Assembly: GCF_017873175.1 (NCBI RefSeq)
Contig: NZ_JAGGJW010000002.1
Location: 186,001 to 250,000, forward strand
Source: Neorhizobium petrolearium
Lineage (GTDB): Bacteria; Pseudomonadota; Alphaproteobacteria; Rhizobiales; Rhizobiaceae
Reading direction: 5' to 3'
Length of the DNA: 64,000 nucleotides
The notes beneath the pieces are model-generated. The model was given only the letters and a program-made list of their open reading frames with translations, did no database searches and had not been told where the DNA came from. The position numbers were made by a program, and so were the translations under genes. Below are positions 1 through 9,475 of the stretch, in pieces (the stretch's first letter is position 1; every line of letters starts with the position of its first letter).

Positions 1-726
1 GCATTGGCCGCCGCGTTCGCGGTCACCATCAATGTCCAGACCGGACAGCCGCTCGCCGGCGCCATCCTATTCCCGGTTGGCTTCTGTTTGCTCTATCTGA
101 TGGGATTCGACCTTCTGACGGGCGTCTTCACACTTGCGCCGCTCGCGCTCATAGACAAGCGCCCCGGGGTCACCCCCGGCGGCGTCTTGCGCAACTGGAG
201 CCTCGTCTTCATCGGCAATTTCGCCGGCGCGTTGACGGTGGCGGTGATGATGGCCATCGTCTTTACCTTCGGCTTCACCACCGAACCGAATGCGGTCGGT
301 CAGGCGATCGGCCATATCGGCGAAGGCCGGACGGTGGGCTACGCGGCCCACGGCGCCGGCGGCATGCTGACGCTCTTCATTCGCGGCGTCCTGTGCAACT
401 GGATGGTCTCCACCGGCGTCGTGGCCGCCATGATGTCTACCTCGGTATCCGGCAAGGTGATCGGAATGTGGATGCCGATCATGCTGTTCTTCTACATGGG
501 CTTCGAGCACTCCATCGTGAACATGTTCCTCTTCCCCTCGGGTCTGATGCTCGGCGGCAAGTTCTCGATCATGGATTACTTCATCTGGAACGAGATCCCC
601 ACCGTGGTCGGCAACCTGGTCGGCGGCCTCGCGTTTGTAGGCCTCTCTCTGTATGCGACGCATTCCCGCACGGCTGCAAAGCGGGCGTCGATGGCAAAGA
701 CCCCGGCCCTCGTTGCCGCTGAATAA
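1..726 (+). CDS. formate/nitrite transporter family protein, 5'-truncated by window
   Basis: Inner-membrane FNT-family channel, most likely importing nitrite for the NirBD reductase encoded just downstream. About 241 residues are visible, and the frame is open at base 1, so the N-terminus lies outside the window; full-length family members are roughly 260-290 residues. Several hydrophobic helices are evident. The family hallmark GFEHSIVNM (around residues 167-175) supplies the central pore histidine, and the preceding RGVLCNWMV segment matches the other conserved FNT helix break. The gap to nirB is 82 bases and the strand is the same, which suggests a nitrite uptake and reduction operon (NirC-like role). 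Formate transport cannot be excluded from sequence alone. Confidence 0.88.
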   Translation, partial: ALAAAFAVTINVQTGQPLAGAILFPVGFCLLYLMGFDLLTGVFTLAPLALIDKRPGVTPGGVLRNWSLVFIGNFAGALTVAVMMAIVFTFGFTTEPNAVGQAIGHIGEGRTVGYAAHGAGGMLTLFIRGVLCNWMVSTGVVAAMMSTSVSGKVIGMWMPIMLFFYMGFEHSIVNMFLFPSGLMLGGKFSIMDYFIWNEIPTVVGNLVGGLAFVGLSLYATHSRTAAKRASMAKTPALVAAE

Positions 727-808
727 CGCCACCTTATGGGCTCTGCAGATCAAGCAGAGCCCATCCCCCCAGACTGCATCAGCAGGAATCTGATGGAGAA
801 ATGAGCGC

Positions 809-3259
809 ATGACCGAAAAACTCGTCATCATCGGCAATGGCATGGCCCCGGGGCGCATGCTGGAGCACCTCTTCGAACAGGCGCCCGGTCGCTTTGAGGT
901 CACGATCTTCAACGCCGAACCGCGCGTCAACTACGACCGCATCATGCTCTCACCGGTCCTTTCCGGCGAAAAGACCTATGAGCAGATCGTTATTCATGGC
1001 GACGGCTGGTACATCGATCATGGCATCACCCTCTACAAGGGTCACAAGATCGTCGCGATCGACCGTGAAAAGAAGACCGTAACGTCTGATCACGGCGTTA
1101 CCGAAAGCTACGACAAGCTGGTGATCGCCACCGGTTCTGTACCGTTCATCATCCCGGTGCCGGGCAAGGACCTGCCTGGCGTCATCACTTATCGCGACCT
1201 CGATGACGTCAACGCCATGCTGCTCGCCGCCCAGTCGCGCGAGAAGGCAATCGTCATCGGCGGCGGCTTGCTGGGGCTCGAAGCCGCGGCCGGCCTTGCC
1301 CAGCGCGGCATGGATGTGACCGTATTGCATGTCATGCCGACGTTGATGGAACGCCAGCTCGACCCCGCCGCCGGCTATCTGCTGCAGAAGGCCGTCGAGG
1401 AGCGCGGCATCAAGGTCCTCTGCAAGGCCAACACCAAACAGATCATCGGCAACGGCAAGGTCGAAGGGGTCGAGCTGGATGACGGTCGTGTCATCCCGGC
1501 AACTCTCGTCGTCATGGCCGTGGGCATCCGCCCGAATGTGACGCTCGCCAAGGAAGCCGGCCTTGCCGTCAACCGCGGCATCGTCGTCGATGCCGGCATG
1601 GGAACCTCGGATGGAGATATCCTGGCGCTTGGCGAATGCGCTGAGGTCGGAGGCCAGGTCTATGGCCTCGTCGCGCCGCTCTATGAAATGGCCCGCGTCG
1701 CAGCGGCTCATCTTGCGGGTGAGACGACGGCCAGCTTCGTCCATCAGGACACACCGACAAAGCTCAAGGTAACGGGCATCGACCTTTATTCGCTTGGCGA
1801 CTTCGCCGATGGTGACGACCGGCAGGAGATCGTGCTTCGCGATGCGACCGCCGGCATCTACAAGCGCCTTGTTATCAAGAACAACCGCATTATCGGTACC
1901 GTTCTCTATGGCGAGACATCCGACGGCGCCTGGTTCAACGATCTGAAGAAGAAGGCAACCGACATCTCCGAGATGCGCGACACGCTGATCTTCGGCCAGG
2001 CCTATCAGGGGGGATCCCCGCTGGACCCTATGGCGGCCGTTGCAGCCTTGCCGGATGATGCGGAAATCTGCGGCTGCAACGGCGTCTGCAAGGGTAAGAT
2101 CACTGCGACGATCACTGCCAAGGGCCTGACCTCGCTGGACGACGTGCGCGCCCACACCAAGGCGTCGGCCTCCTGCGGCTCGTGCACCGGTCTCGTCGAA
2201 CAGCTCATGGCGCTCACCCTCGGCGACAAATACAATCCCGCAGCCGTGCAGCCGATGTGTCCCTGCACCGAGCTTGGCCATGACGATGTGCGCCGGCTCA
2301 TCAAGGCAAAGAAGTTGAAGACCATTCCGGCCGTCATGCAGGAACTGGAATGGAAGACCTCCTGCGGCTGCGCCAAGTGCCGCCCGGCACTCAACTACTA
2401 CCTCGTCTGCGACTGGCCGGACGAATATGCCGACGACTACCAGTCGCGCTTCATCAACGAACGCGTCCACGCCAACATCCAGAAGGACGGCACCTATTCC
2501 GTCGTGCCGCGCATGTGGGGTGGTGTCACCAATTCGCAGGAATTGCGTGCGATCGCCGATGTGGTCGACAAGTTCGCCATTCCGATGGTGAAGGTGACCG
2601 GCGGCCAGCGCATCGACCTGCTCGGCGTCGAGAAGGAAGACCTTCCCGCTGTCTGGGCCGATCTCGGCAAGGCCGGTTTTGTCTCCGGCCAGGCTTATGC
2701 CAAAGGGCTTCGCACCGTGAAGACCTGCGTCGGCTCCGATTGGTGCCGCTTCGGCACTCAGGATTCGACCGGACTGGGCATCCGCATCGAGAAATTCATG
2801 TGGGGGTCCTGGACGCCGGCCAAGCTGAAGATGGCCGTTTCCGGCTGTCCCAGAAACTGCGCCGAGGCGACCTGCAAGGACATCGGCATCATCTGCGTCG
2901 ATTCCGGTTTCGAGATCCACTTCGCCGGCGCCGCCGGCCTCGACATCAAGGGAACGGAAGTGCTCGGACTGGTTAGGACCGAGGATGAGGCGCTCGAGCA
3001 TATCGTCGCGCTTACCCAGATGTATCGCGAGCAGGGCCGCTATCTGGAGCGCATCTACAAGTGGGCGAAGCGCATCGGGCTCGACGAGATCCGCCGGCAG
3101 ATCATGGAGGATCACGACAAGCGCAAGGCCTATTACGAACGCTTCGTGTTCTCCCAGAAATTCGCGCAGGTCGATCCCTGGTCGGAACGGGTCTCCGGCA
3201 AGGACAAACACGAGTTCAAGCCGATGGCGACCGTCGGTTATCCGCAGGCGGCTGAGTGA
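809..3259 (+). CDS. nirB: assimilatory nitrite reductase [NAD(P)H], large subunit
   Basis: Cytoplasmic flavo-sirohaem enzyme reducing nitrite to ammonium with NAD(P)H. The 816 residues show the standard order. An N-terminal FAD/NAD(P)H oxidoreductase carries a dinucleotide-binding VIGGGLLGLE near residue 148. Two BFD-like [2Fe-2S] segments follow (CGCNGVC near 421, with CGSC after it, then CGCAKC). The C-terminal half is a nitrite/sulfite reductase with the sirohaem/[4Fe-4S] ligand pair TCVGSDWC (near 638) and SGCPRNC (near 677), that is C-x5-C and C-x3-C. The ATG at 809 is preceded by GGAGAA. It sits between the transporter and nirD, with nirD starting immediately after its stop. All cofactor ligands look intact. 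Confidence 0.97.
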   Translation: MTEKLVIIGNGMAPGRMLEHLFEQAPGRFEVTIFNAEPRVNYDRIMLSPVLSGEKTYEQIVIHGDGWYIDHGITLYKGHKIVAIDREKKTVTSDHGVTESYDKLVIATGSVPFIIPVPGKDLPGVITYRDLDDVNAMLLAAQSREKAIVIGGGLLGLEAAAGLAQRGMDVTVLHVMPTLMERQLDPAAGYLLQKAVEERGIKVLCKANTKQIIGNGKVEGVELDDGRVIPATLVVMAVGIRPNVTLAKEAGLAVNRGIVVDAGMGTSDGDILALGECAEVGGQVYGLVAPLYEMARVAAAHLAGETTASFVHQDTPTKLKVTGIDLYSLGDFADGDDRQEIVLRDATAGIYKRLVIKNNRIIGTVLYGETSDGAWFNDLKKKATDISEMRDTLIFGQAYQGGSPLDPMAAVAALPDDAEICGCNGVCKGKITATITAKGLTSLDDVRAHTKASASCGSCTGLVEQLMALTLGDKYNPAAVQPMCPCTELGHDDVRRLIKAKKLKTIPAVMQELEWKTSCGCAKCRPALNYYLVCDWPDEYADDYQSRFINERVHANIQKDGTYSVVPRMWGGVTNSQELRAIADVVDKFAIPMVKVTGGQRIDLLGVEKEDLPAVWADLGKAGFVSGQAYAKGLRTVKTCVGSDWCRFGTQDSTGLGIRIEKFMWGSWTPAKLKMAVSGCPRNCAEATCKDIGIICVDSGFEIHFAGAAGLDIKGTEVLGLVRTEDEALEHIVALTQMYREQGRYLERIYKWAKRIGLDEIRRQIMEDHDKRKAYYERFVFSQKFAQVDPWSERVSGKDKHEFKPMATVGYPQAAE

Positions 3260-3270
3260 TGGAGTTGGAT

Positions 3271-3603
3271 ATGAATTGGCACCCGATCGGCGATATTTCC
3301 GATATCCCGCTCAGAGGCGCGCGTTGCGTGAAGACGCCGCAGGGCAAGATTGCCGTCTTCCGCACCGCCGAGAACGAGATCTTCGCAATCGAGGATCATT
3401 GCCCGCATAAAGGCGGTCCTCTCAGCCAGGGCATCATTCATGAGAAGGCGGTCACCTGCCCATTGCACAACTGGGTAATCTCGCTCGAAACCGGCAAGGC
3501 GCTCGGCGCCGACGATGGTGAAGTGCAGACCATCCCCGTCAGAAACGAAAACGGCAAACTCTTCATCAAACTCGGAAGTCTGATGATGGTGGCTGCGGAA
3601 TGA
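3271..3603 (+). CDS. nirD: nitrite reductase small subunit (Rieske-type)
   Basis: Small Rieske [2Fe-2S] subunit partnering NirB. From the ATG at 3271 it is 110 residues, with the cluster ligands C44-P-H46 and C63-P-L-H66 clearly visible. Three in-frame starts compete: GTG 3256 and ATG 3259, both within or touching the nirB stop, and ATG 3271. The last is preferred because GGAG at 3261-3264 lies at normal ribosome-binding distance. The stop overlaps the cysG start in an ATGA arrangement, so translation of nirB, nirD and cysG is probably coupled. Length and motifs fit the NirD family without anomalies. Confidence 0.94.
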   Translation: MNWHPIGDISDIPLRGARCVKTPQGKIAVFRTAENEIFAIEDHCPHKGGPLSQGIIHEKAVTCPLHNWVISLETGKALGADDGEVQTIPVRNENGKLFIKLGSLMMVAAE

Positions 3604-5081
3604 TGAACCTTCCGCAACAGCAGCGGAACGAAGCGCCCGCCCGCATGACGGCACTGGCGAAGCTTCCAGTCTTCTGGGCGCTCGAAGGCAAGCGGGCGAT
3701 CGTTGCGGGAGGCTCCGATGCCGCCGCCTGGAAAGCCGAACTTCTGGCCGCCTGCGGTGCCGAGGTTCATGTCTACGCGGAAGAACTTTCCGAGACTTTC
3801 GAGAGGTTGGTTGAGCGAGATGCAGAGCATCCGCAGGGCCGATTTGTTCGGCACTTCGACAGGTGGAACTCTGAAGAGCTCGAGGGTGCCGCCCTGGCAG
3901 TTGCCGATTGCGACGAAGAGGGTGAGGCCGAAGCCTTTTTCAATGCGGCCTGCACAGCCGGCGTGCCGGTCAATGTGATCGACAAGCCAGCCTTCTGCCA
4001 GTTCCAGTTCGGCTCGATCGTCAACCGTTCGCCGGTCGTCGTGTCGATCTCGACGGATGGTGCTGCGCCGATCCTTGCTCAGGCGATCCGCCGGCGCATC
4101 GAAACGCTGCTGCCGGCCTCGCTCAAGAACTGGGCAGAGCTTGCACAATCGCTGCGGGAAAGGGTCAATGAACGGTTGGCGCCTGGCCCGCAGCGCCGTG
4201 CATTTTGGGAACGCTTTGTCGATCGTGTCTTTATAAGTTCCGATGCGCCGGAGGAGGGTGCCGGCGGGGTGCTTCTAAGCGATGCCGAAAGGCTCGCGGG
4301 AGCCCCCGCCACCGGCCGCGTCACGCTCGTCGGAGCCGGTCCTGGCGATGCCGAACTGCTGACGCTGAAGGCGGTGCGTGCCCTGCAGGCAGCCGATGTC
4401 ATCCTCTTCGATGACCTCGTGTCCGACGAGGTACTGGAGCTTGCCCGCCGCGAGGCCAAACGCATGCTGGTCGGCAAGCGCGGCGGCCGGGTAAGTTGCC
4501 GACAGGAAGACATCAACGACATGATGGTGAAGTTCGCCAAGGCCGGCAAACGCGTGGTTCGCCTGAAGGCCGGCGATCCGATGATCTTCGGCCGGGCTGG
4601 CGAGGAGATCGCTTGCCTGGAGCGCCAGGGCATTCCGGTCGATGTCGTGCCGGGCATCACCTCGGCGAGCGCCATGGCCTCGCGGCTCGGCGTTTCGCTT
4701 ACCCATCGCGATCATGCGCAGGGCGTCCGCTTCGTCACCGGCCATTCCCGCAAAGGTACGCTGCCCGACAATCTCGACTGGAACGGTCTCGCCGACCCGC
4801 GGACGACGACGATCTACTACATGGCCGGTCGCACCGCCGGCGAAATCGCCACGAAACTCGTTAAAGCCGGCATGGCGCCTGCCATGCCGGCCGTGATCGT
4901 CAGTGCAGTATCCAGGCCAAACGAAAAGCGCTGGACCGGATCGCTTAGGGATATGACAGCGGCGATGGCAGAGATCGGTGTCGACGAACCCGTGCTGATC
5001 GGCATCGGCGAGGTGTTCGGCAGGGCAATCCTCGCGGTCAACACCGATCCTTTGAGCGAACAACTTGCCGCCAGTGCCTGA
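3600..5081 (+). CDS. cysG: multifunctional sirohaem synthase (precorrin-2 dehydrogenase/ferrochelatase plus uroporphyrinogen III methyltransferase)
   Basis: Makes sirohaem, the prosthetic group NirB needs. The N-terminal part (about residues 15-225) is a CysG-B type NAD-dependent dehydrogenase/ferrochelatase starting from a Rossmann-like AIVAGGSDAAAWKAELL. The C-terminal part (about 235-480) is the SAM-dependent methyltransferase, with VTLVGAGPGDAELLTLKA, RLKAGDPMIFGRAGEE and the VPGITSASA motif. At 493 residues it is slightly longer than the E. coli fusion. The start ATGATG overlaps the nirD stop by 4 bases, so it is the last gene of the nitrite operon. Placing the cofactor enzyme next to nirBD is common in proteobacterial nitrite assimilation clusters. 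Confidence 0.96.
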   Translation: MMNLPQQQRNEAPARMTALAKLPVFWALEGKRAIVAGGSDAAAWKAELLAACGAEVHVYAEELSETFERLVERDAEHPQGRFVRHFDRWNSEELEGAALAVADCDEEGEAEAFFNAACTAGVPVNVIDKPAFCQFQFGSIVNRSPVVVSISTDGAAPILAQAIRRRIETLLPASLKNWAELAQSLRERVNERLAPGPQRRAFWERFVDRVFISSDAPEEGAGGVLLSDAERLAGAPATGRVTLVGAGPGDAELLTLKAVRALQAADVILFDDLVSDEVLELARREAKRMLVGKRGGRVSCRQEDINDMMVKFAKAGKRVVRLKAGDPMIFGRAGEEIACLERQGIPVDVVPGITSASAMASRLGVSLTHRDHAQGVRFVTGHSRKGTLPDNLDWNGLADPRTTTIYYMAGRTAGEIATKLVKAGMAPAMPAVIVSAVSRPNEKRWTGSLRDMTAAMAEIGVDEPVLIGIGEVFGRAILAVNTDPLSEQLAASA

Positions 5082-5093
5082 GGGCTGGAGGTC

Positions 5094-5125
5094 ATAAACG
5101 AAAAAGGGCGATGAAACCGCCCCTT
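5094..5125 (-). terminator. rho-independent terminator for the exo operon (minus strand)
   Basis: On the minus strand a GGGCG...CGCCC hairpin (arms 5118-5122 and 5106-5110, 7-base loop) is followed directly by a T-rich run. It lies 7 bases past the exoP stop and so probably ends the long exoHKLAMONP transcript. On the plus strand no T-run follows the hairpin, so it is a weaker candidate for ending cysG. Confidence 0.65.
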
Positions 5126-5131
5126 CTCGGT

Positions 5132-7489
5132 TTATCGTGGCGCCGGCGCGGCCCCTTCCTTGTCCTTGTAGTAGGAAAGATAGCTGCTGCGCAGCCGCTC
5201 CGGTGCACCGGGATCAGCATATTTATGCAATTCCGACATCTCCGTCTTGTTGAGGATGACGCCGACCGTCTTCGAGGCGATCTGCGGCTCGGATCGCAGC
5301 ACGGACTGCACCGCTTTCGCGGGCGTCGCGCCCCATTCCGTCACGAAGACGAAGCCGTCGACATAGGGTTCGAAAGCCTTGGCATCGATCACCGGGATAA
5401 GCGGTGCGAGATCGACGACGATGACGTCGAACGTTTCCTTGATGCTTTCGAGAAACTGGCTCATGCCGGAGGACGCCAGGAGCTCGCTTGTATGGGCGAG
5501 ATTGCGGCTCCGCATGGTCATCGGCAGGATCGTCAGCCGCGACCTGCGATCGACACGTGCAGCGCTCGTCCACGACGTCTTCTGGAGGATGACTTCCACA
5601 AGGCCGACCTCCGGCTCGCTGCCAAGCATGCGGCTGAGGCCGGGATTTCGCAGGTCGGCATCGATCACCAGCGTCCGCACGCCGGTCGAGGCGAGCAGAC
5701 CGGCAAAGTTCGCAGCAACCATGGATTTCCCCTCGCCCGGCAGGCAGGATACGACGCCGATCACCCGGCATTTCCGATCCTGCAGCATGATATCGCAGGC
5801 AAGCTTGGTATTGCGCAGCGTCTCGGCAAACTGTGAACGGGGCGCCTCCACGGCAATCCGCATCAGACGCCTGGACGAAATCGGGTTGCCGGCAGGTACA
5901 CTAGCTGCCTCGCCCTCCGTCGGTGGCGCAGGAGGGGCCGAAGACGTCGATTTGTCTTCCACGAGAGCATTGCTGACCCTCGGCAGATACCCGAGGAAAC
6001 GTTGGCCGAGCTTGTCCTGGACGTCGTCGCCGGTGCGGAAGAACCGCTCGCGGAATTCAAGCAGTGTCGCCGCCGCACCGCCGATAAGCAGGCCGAGCGC
6101 GATCGAAAGCGCCATCGTCAGCGTCTTCCGCGGGCTGGACGGCGCCGTCGGGACACCGGCATCCGAGATCACCCGCGCCTTGGCAATCGGGAAGGATTGA
6201 CGCTGGGTGGCTTCTTCGAAGCGGCCTAGATAGGATTCGTAAAGTGACTTCAGCGCCGCCGCTTTCTGCTCCAGTTCATGCAACTGGACCATTGAAACAT
6301 TGGCCTCCGAATTCCGCCCGGCGACGCGGTCGATGCTGTCGCGCAGCGACTTTTCCCGAGAGCTTGCCACTTCGAACTCATTGCGGAAGCTACCCATCAG
6401 CTGCTGCAATTCGCGATAGATCTGTTGCGCGACATCGTTCTTTTCCGCTTTCAGCGCGACAGCCTGCGGATGATCTGCACCGAACTGCTGGATGACCCCC
6501 TGCTCTCGGTCATTGATCGCGATATAACGCTTCCGTAAGTCCTGAATGACCGTATTGTCCGTATCGCGTGCTGAAACGACCGCGTTCTGGACAGCCGTCT
6601 CCGGCCCCTTGTCGGTGATCGCCTTGTATTGCTCATACCGGGCCGAAGCGGCTGCGGCATCTGCCTGGGCCACGATCAACTGGCTGTTCAGATCGGAAAG
6701 CTGTTGCGTCGAAAGCAGTTCTCCGCGTGGCGAGACGAGATTGTGCTCAATTTTATATTGCTCGACGGCCAGCGCCGCCTGCTGCGAACGGCTGTTAAGA
6801 TCGTTGAGCCGTTCCTGCAGCCACAGCGAGGCTCGTTCAGACGCATCGAAGTTGGCATTGAGCTGATCGGTTAGGTAGGAATCGGCATAGGTTCGTGCGA
6901 TCGATGCCGAAAGCTGCCGATCAGGGGACCTGACGGAAACCGCAATCACCGAGCTGCGTCCGACGCGCTCGACGGTCAGGGACTGCTGCAGGACAGCGGC
7001 GGCCTTTTCGCGCCGGCCCATGCGGGCAAGCTCTTCCGAAAGCGGCGGATCGCCGGGGGTGACCAGAGCGACGATGCTGCGAACCGCTCCCTTGGCAAGA
7101 GCGACCGGCGATTGCGGCGGATTGACCAGTATTTCGTTCTGGTCGAATTTGCCCTTGTCGACGACCCGCAACGCCAATGCCTTGGATTTCAGGATCTCCA
7201 CCGCACTCGACATGCGGTTGTCGATCTGCTGGGCTGTCTGGCTGTCTCGCTCGTCCTCGGCATAACGCGAAAGATTTTCGTCAATCAGGATTTGCGTCAT
7301 CGCCGTGTAAGTCGACTGCGCGGTGAGGAGGTAAAGCCCCGCAAGCGTGACGGTGGCGATAAGGCACGCGATGACCACGCCCAGGCGGCGAAACGCCGCC
7401 GCCCAGAGCTTGTCGAGATCAATGAACGTGTCGCTGTCGCGCGTCTCGCCGGGAAATATCGTTCGTGGTCGAAAGTTTACCTGATCCAT
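5132..7489 (-). CDS. exoP: succinoglycan polymerisation/chain-length protein with BY-kinase domain, ExoP
   Basis: Inner-membrane polysaccharide co-polymerase controlling succinoglycan polymerisation and chain length. 785 residues, essentially the S. meliloti ExoP length. A first membrane helix (about 35-55) is followed by a large periplasmic Wzz/coiled-coil region. A proline-rich stretch (VPTAPSSPRK) then leads into the second helix (about 455-477). The cytoplasmic autokinase domain has Walker A CLPGEGKS (near 580-590) and Walker A' VIDADLRNPG (near 605-614). The C-terminus holds several tyrosines (SSYLSYY), possible autophosphorylation sites. It is the last gene of the leftward exo operon and is separated from exoN by a hairpin. 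Confidence 0.95.
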   Translation of the reverse strand: MDQVNFRPRTIFPGETRDSDTFIDLDKLWAAAFRRLGVVIACLIATVTLAGLYLLTAQSTYTAMTQILIDENLSRYAEDERDSQTAQQIDNRMSSAVEILKSKALALRVVDKGKFDQNEILVNPPQSPVALAKGAVRSIVALVTPGDPPLSEELARMGRREKAAAVLQQSLTVERVGRSSVIAVSVRSPDRQLSASIARTYADSYLTDQLNANFDASERASLWLQERLNDLNSRSQQAALAVEQYKIEHNLVSPRGELLSTQQLSDLNSQLIVAQADAAAASARYEQYKAITDKGPETAVQNAVVSARDTDNTVIQDLRKRYIAINDREQGVIQQFGADHPQAVALKAEKNDVAQQIYRELQQLMGSFRNEFEVASSREKSLRDSIDRVAGRNSEANVSMVQLHELEQKAAALKSLYESYLGRFEEATQRQSFPIAKARVISDAGVPTAPSSPRKTLTMALSIALGLLIGGAAATLLEFRERFFRTGDDVQDKLGQRFLGYLPRVSNALVEDKSTSSAPPAPPTEGEAASVPAGNPISSRRLMRIAVEAPRSQFAETLRNTKLACDIMLQDRKCRVIGVVSCLPGEGKSMVAANFAGLLASTGVRTLVIDADLRNPGLSRMLGSEPEVGLVEVILQKTSWTSAARVDRRSRLTILPMTMRSRNLAHTSELLASSGMSQFLESIKETFDVIVVDLAPLIPVIDAKAFEPYVDGFVFVTEWGATPAKAVQSVLRSEPQIASKTVGVILNKTEMSELHKYADPGAPERLRSSYLSYYKDKEGAAPAPR

Positions 7490-7518
7490 GGAGCTCGCTT
7501 TCCGGAGCGTTGCTGTGA

Positions 7519-7543
7519 CGGGCGGCAGCCGCGCTGCCGTCCG
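7519..7543. repeat. intercistronic hairpin between exoN and exoP
   Basis: CGGGCGGCAGC (7519-7529) pairs with GCTGCCGTCCG (7533-7543) around a 3-base loop, with one non-Watson-Crick position in an 11-bp stem. It lies in the 76-base exoN-exoP gap, without a T-run. It may stabilise mRNA or tune exoP expression; no more can be said. Confidence 0.5.
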
Positions 7544-7565
7544 CCGCGAATGATTTCAAGCTGCA

Positions 7566-8465
7566 TTAAGCTGCCTGGACGCGTGTCTCGTGTGACATCA
7601 TCAGTTCCTTGAGGGAGGTGTAAATCTCCGCTCCCATATCCGCACGCAACATGGCGAATGCGACATTTGCTTCGATGAAGCCACGCTTGCTGCCACAGTC
7701 GAAAGTGCGTCCCTGATAGGGGTGCGCATGGAACGGCTGGGCCTTCGCAAGCTTGTGCATGCTATCCGTAAGCTGGATCTCATTGCCGGCACCCCGTTCC
7801 TGACGCGCAAGCAATTCAAAGATTTCCGGTTGCAGAATATAGCGACCATTCAGGTAATAATTAGACGGCGCTTCGGACGGTTTGGGCTTCTCGACCATCT
7901 CGGTCACCTCGAAACCGTGCCTGACGGAGTGGCCGACACCGACGATACCATAGCTGGACGTCTCCTCGGGCGAGCATTCTTCTACCGCAAAGACATTGCC
8001 GCCAACCTCCTCATAAAGCTCCATCAGCCCGGCCATGCAACCTTGCGGACCGTAGGAGACCATGTCGGGCAGCAAGAGCGCGAATGGTTCGTTCCCCACC
8101 AATTCCCGGGCACACCAGACCGCGTGACCGAGCCCGAGCGGGACCTGTTGACGTGTGTAGCTGACGGTGCCGGCAACCGGAAGCATCTTTTCAAGCTGGG
8201 TAACTTGGACCGTCTTGCCGGAGCGGGTCAGCGTGGCGATCAGTTCCGGTGCACTGTCGAAATAGTCCTCGATCGCCGTTTTGTTGCGGCTGGTCACGAA
8301 GATGATGTTCTCGATTCCCGCCTGCATGGCCTCATCGACGGCATACTGGACGACGGGACGATCGACGATCGTCAGCATCTCCTTCGGCATGGCCTTGGTG
8401 GCCGGCAGAAACCGAGTGCCGTTGCCTGCGACGGGAATCACCGCCTTTCGAACTGGTCTATTCAT
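7566..8465 (-). CDS. exoN: UTP-glucose-1-phosphate uridylyltransferase
   Basis: Forms UDP-glucose from UTP and glucose-1-phosphate, supplying the glucosyl donor for succinoglycan. The nucleotidyltransferase signature [18 protein letters not shown] lies close to the N-terminus, followed by the conserved [13 protein letters not shown]. The start at 8465 (299 residues) gives an ATGA overlap with the exoO stop and has AAGGA six bases upstream. An alternative ATG at 8471 would add two residues but sits almost on top of that ribosome-binding site. Position between exoO and exoP matches S. meliloti exoN. A housekeeping GalU could exist elsewhere, so this copy is probably dedicated to EPS. Confidence 0.94.
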   Translation of the reverse strand: MNRPVRKAVIPVAGNGTRFLPATKAMPKEMLTIVDRPVVQYAVDEAMQAGIENIIFVTSRNKTAIEDYFDSAPELIATLTRSGKTVQVTQLEKMLPVAGTVSYTRQQVPLGLGHAVWCARELVGNEPFALLLPDMVSYGPQGCMAGLMELYEEVGGNVFAVEECSPEETSSYGIVGVGHSVRHGFEVTEMVEKPKPSEAPSNYYLNGRYILQPEIFELLARQERGAGNEIQLTDSMHKLAKAQPFHAHPYQGRTFDCGSKRGFIEANVAFAMLRADMGAEIYTSLKELMMSHETRVQAA

Positions 8466-9475
8466 ATCCATTCCTTCGTCCTTTCTCGAGGGCGCCCCCG
8501 CCCTATCCGATCGGATCTCAATTGACGCCAGCCGTTCCCCAACAGCCGGCGCATGCGGACAGCGATCGGCATGCGCAAATGTCTCAATGCACGCGGATTT
8601 CCGATCGCTGTTTTCAGGAAGCCCCTGACGGAGCCTTTCTTGATATCCTCGACAAGCGTGAGGAACGCACCCGCCTCGACGAGGCTGCGGGAGCGCCGGC
8701 GCTGGGCGGCCATGGCCATCTCATCCAGCGTATAGCGGGAGAGGAAGGCCCGGTCGGACGCCAGCATCGCGTCGAGGTGGTGTTGTTCCAGGACCCGCGA
8801 AATCGAGCCCTGCCGAAGATGGTAGACATAGCCGACATCCGGCATGACTGCGCACTGGCCGCCACTTGCAAGGGCGGAGGCGAGCAACAGATAGTCTTCG
8901 CCGATCCGCAGCGTCTCGTCGAAGAGTAGTCCGTGGCGTTCAAGGAAATCCCGCTCATAGACCGGCTTCATGTAGCCGAAGTTGAAGGTTGACTGGAAAA
9001 TCACGTTCGAACCGATGAAATCGGCAAGCGTCATGAGCGGACGCCGCGTCAGCTCTTCCCTGGGAAACATAGTCTGCGGCTTTCCGCCCTCGATGGGGAC
9101 GACATCGATATTGTCTACCACGATCTGGGCCTCGGCAGCCTCCGCCCTTTCGAGCATCATCAAAAGCCTTGCCGGATAGACCGTATCGTCGGCATCGAGG
9201 ATGGCGATCCAGCGGCCGCGGGCGACAAGAAGGCCGGCATTGCGGGCAACAGCCGGTCCGCCATTCCTCTCCTGAACGATCAGCCGAACCCGATCATCCG
9301 CAAGCGCACGCACCCGCTCACGCGTGCCGTCCGTCGAGCAGTCGTCAATGACGATGACCTCCATGGTCACCCCGATCTGAGCCAGCGCACTCGCGATCGC
9401 ACGCTCGATCGTATCTTCCGCATTGTAGGCGGCGATCACGAAGCTCACGTCGGGCTGGTGTACGAACGTGTTCAT
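8462..9475 (-). CDS. exoO: family 2 glycosyltransferase, succinoglycan ExoO
   Basis: GT-A fold glycosyltransferase of 337 residues. The opening [17 protein letters not shown] and the nucleotide-binding [10 protein letters not shown] and ILDADDT (DxD-type) motifs are typical of family 2. In S. meliloti ExoO adds the fifth sugar, a beta-1,6-linked glucose, to the lipid-linked octasaccharide on the cytoplasmic face; that role is transferred by synteny and similarity. It overlaps exoM upstream and exoN downstream by 4 bases each, so the three are translationally coupled. It resembles exoU in this cluster, and the exact acceptor cannot be read from sequence. Confidence 0.9.
   Translation of the reverse strand: MNTFVHQPDVSFVIAAYNAEDTIERAIASALAQIGVTMEVIVIDDCSTDGTRERVRALADDRVRLIVQERNGGPAVARNAGLLVARGRWIAILDADDTVYPARLLMMLERAEAAEAQIVVDNIDVVPIEGGKPQTMFPREELTRRPLMTLADFIGSNVIFQSTFNFGYMKPVYERDFLERHGLLFDETLRIGEDYLLLASALASGGQCAVMPDVGYVYHLRQGSISRVLEQHHLDAMLASDRAFLSRYTLDEMAMAAQRRRSRSLVEAGAFLTLVEDIKKGSVRGFLKTAIGNPRALRHLRMPIAVRMRRLLGNGWRQLRSDRIGRGRPRERTKEWI

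Noticed and set aside
950..3211. 753-codon open frame on the minus strand opposite nirB
   Set aside because: Antisense to a clear nirB with intact cofactor motifs; composition is typical of the reverse of a GC-rich gene and no family is recognisable.
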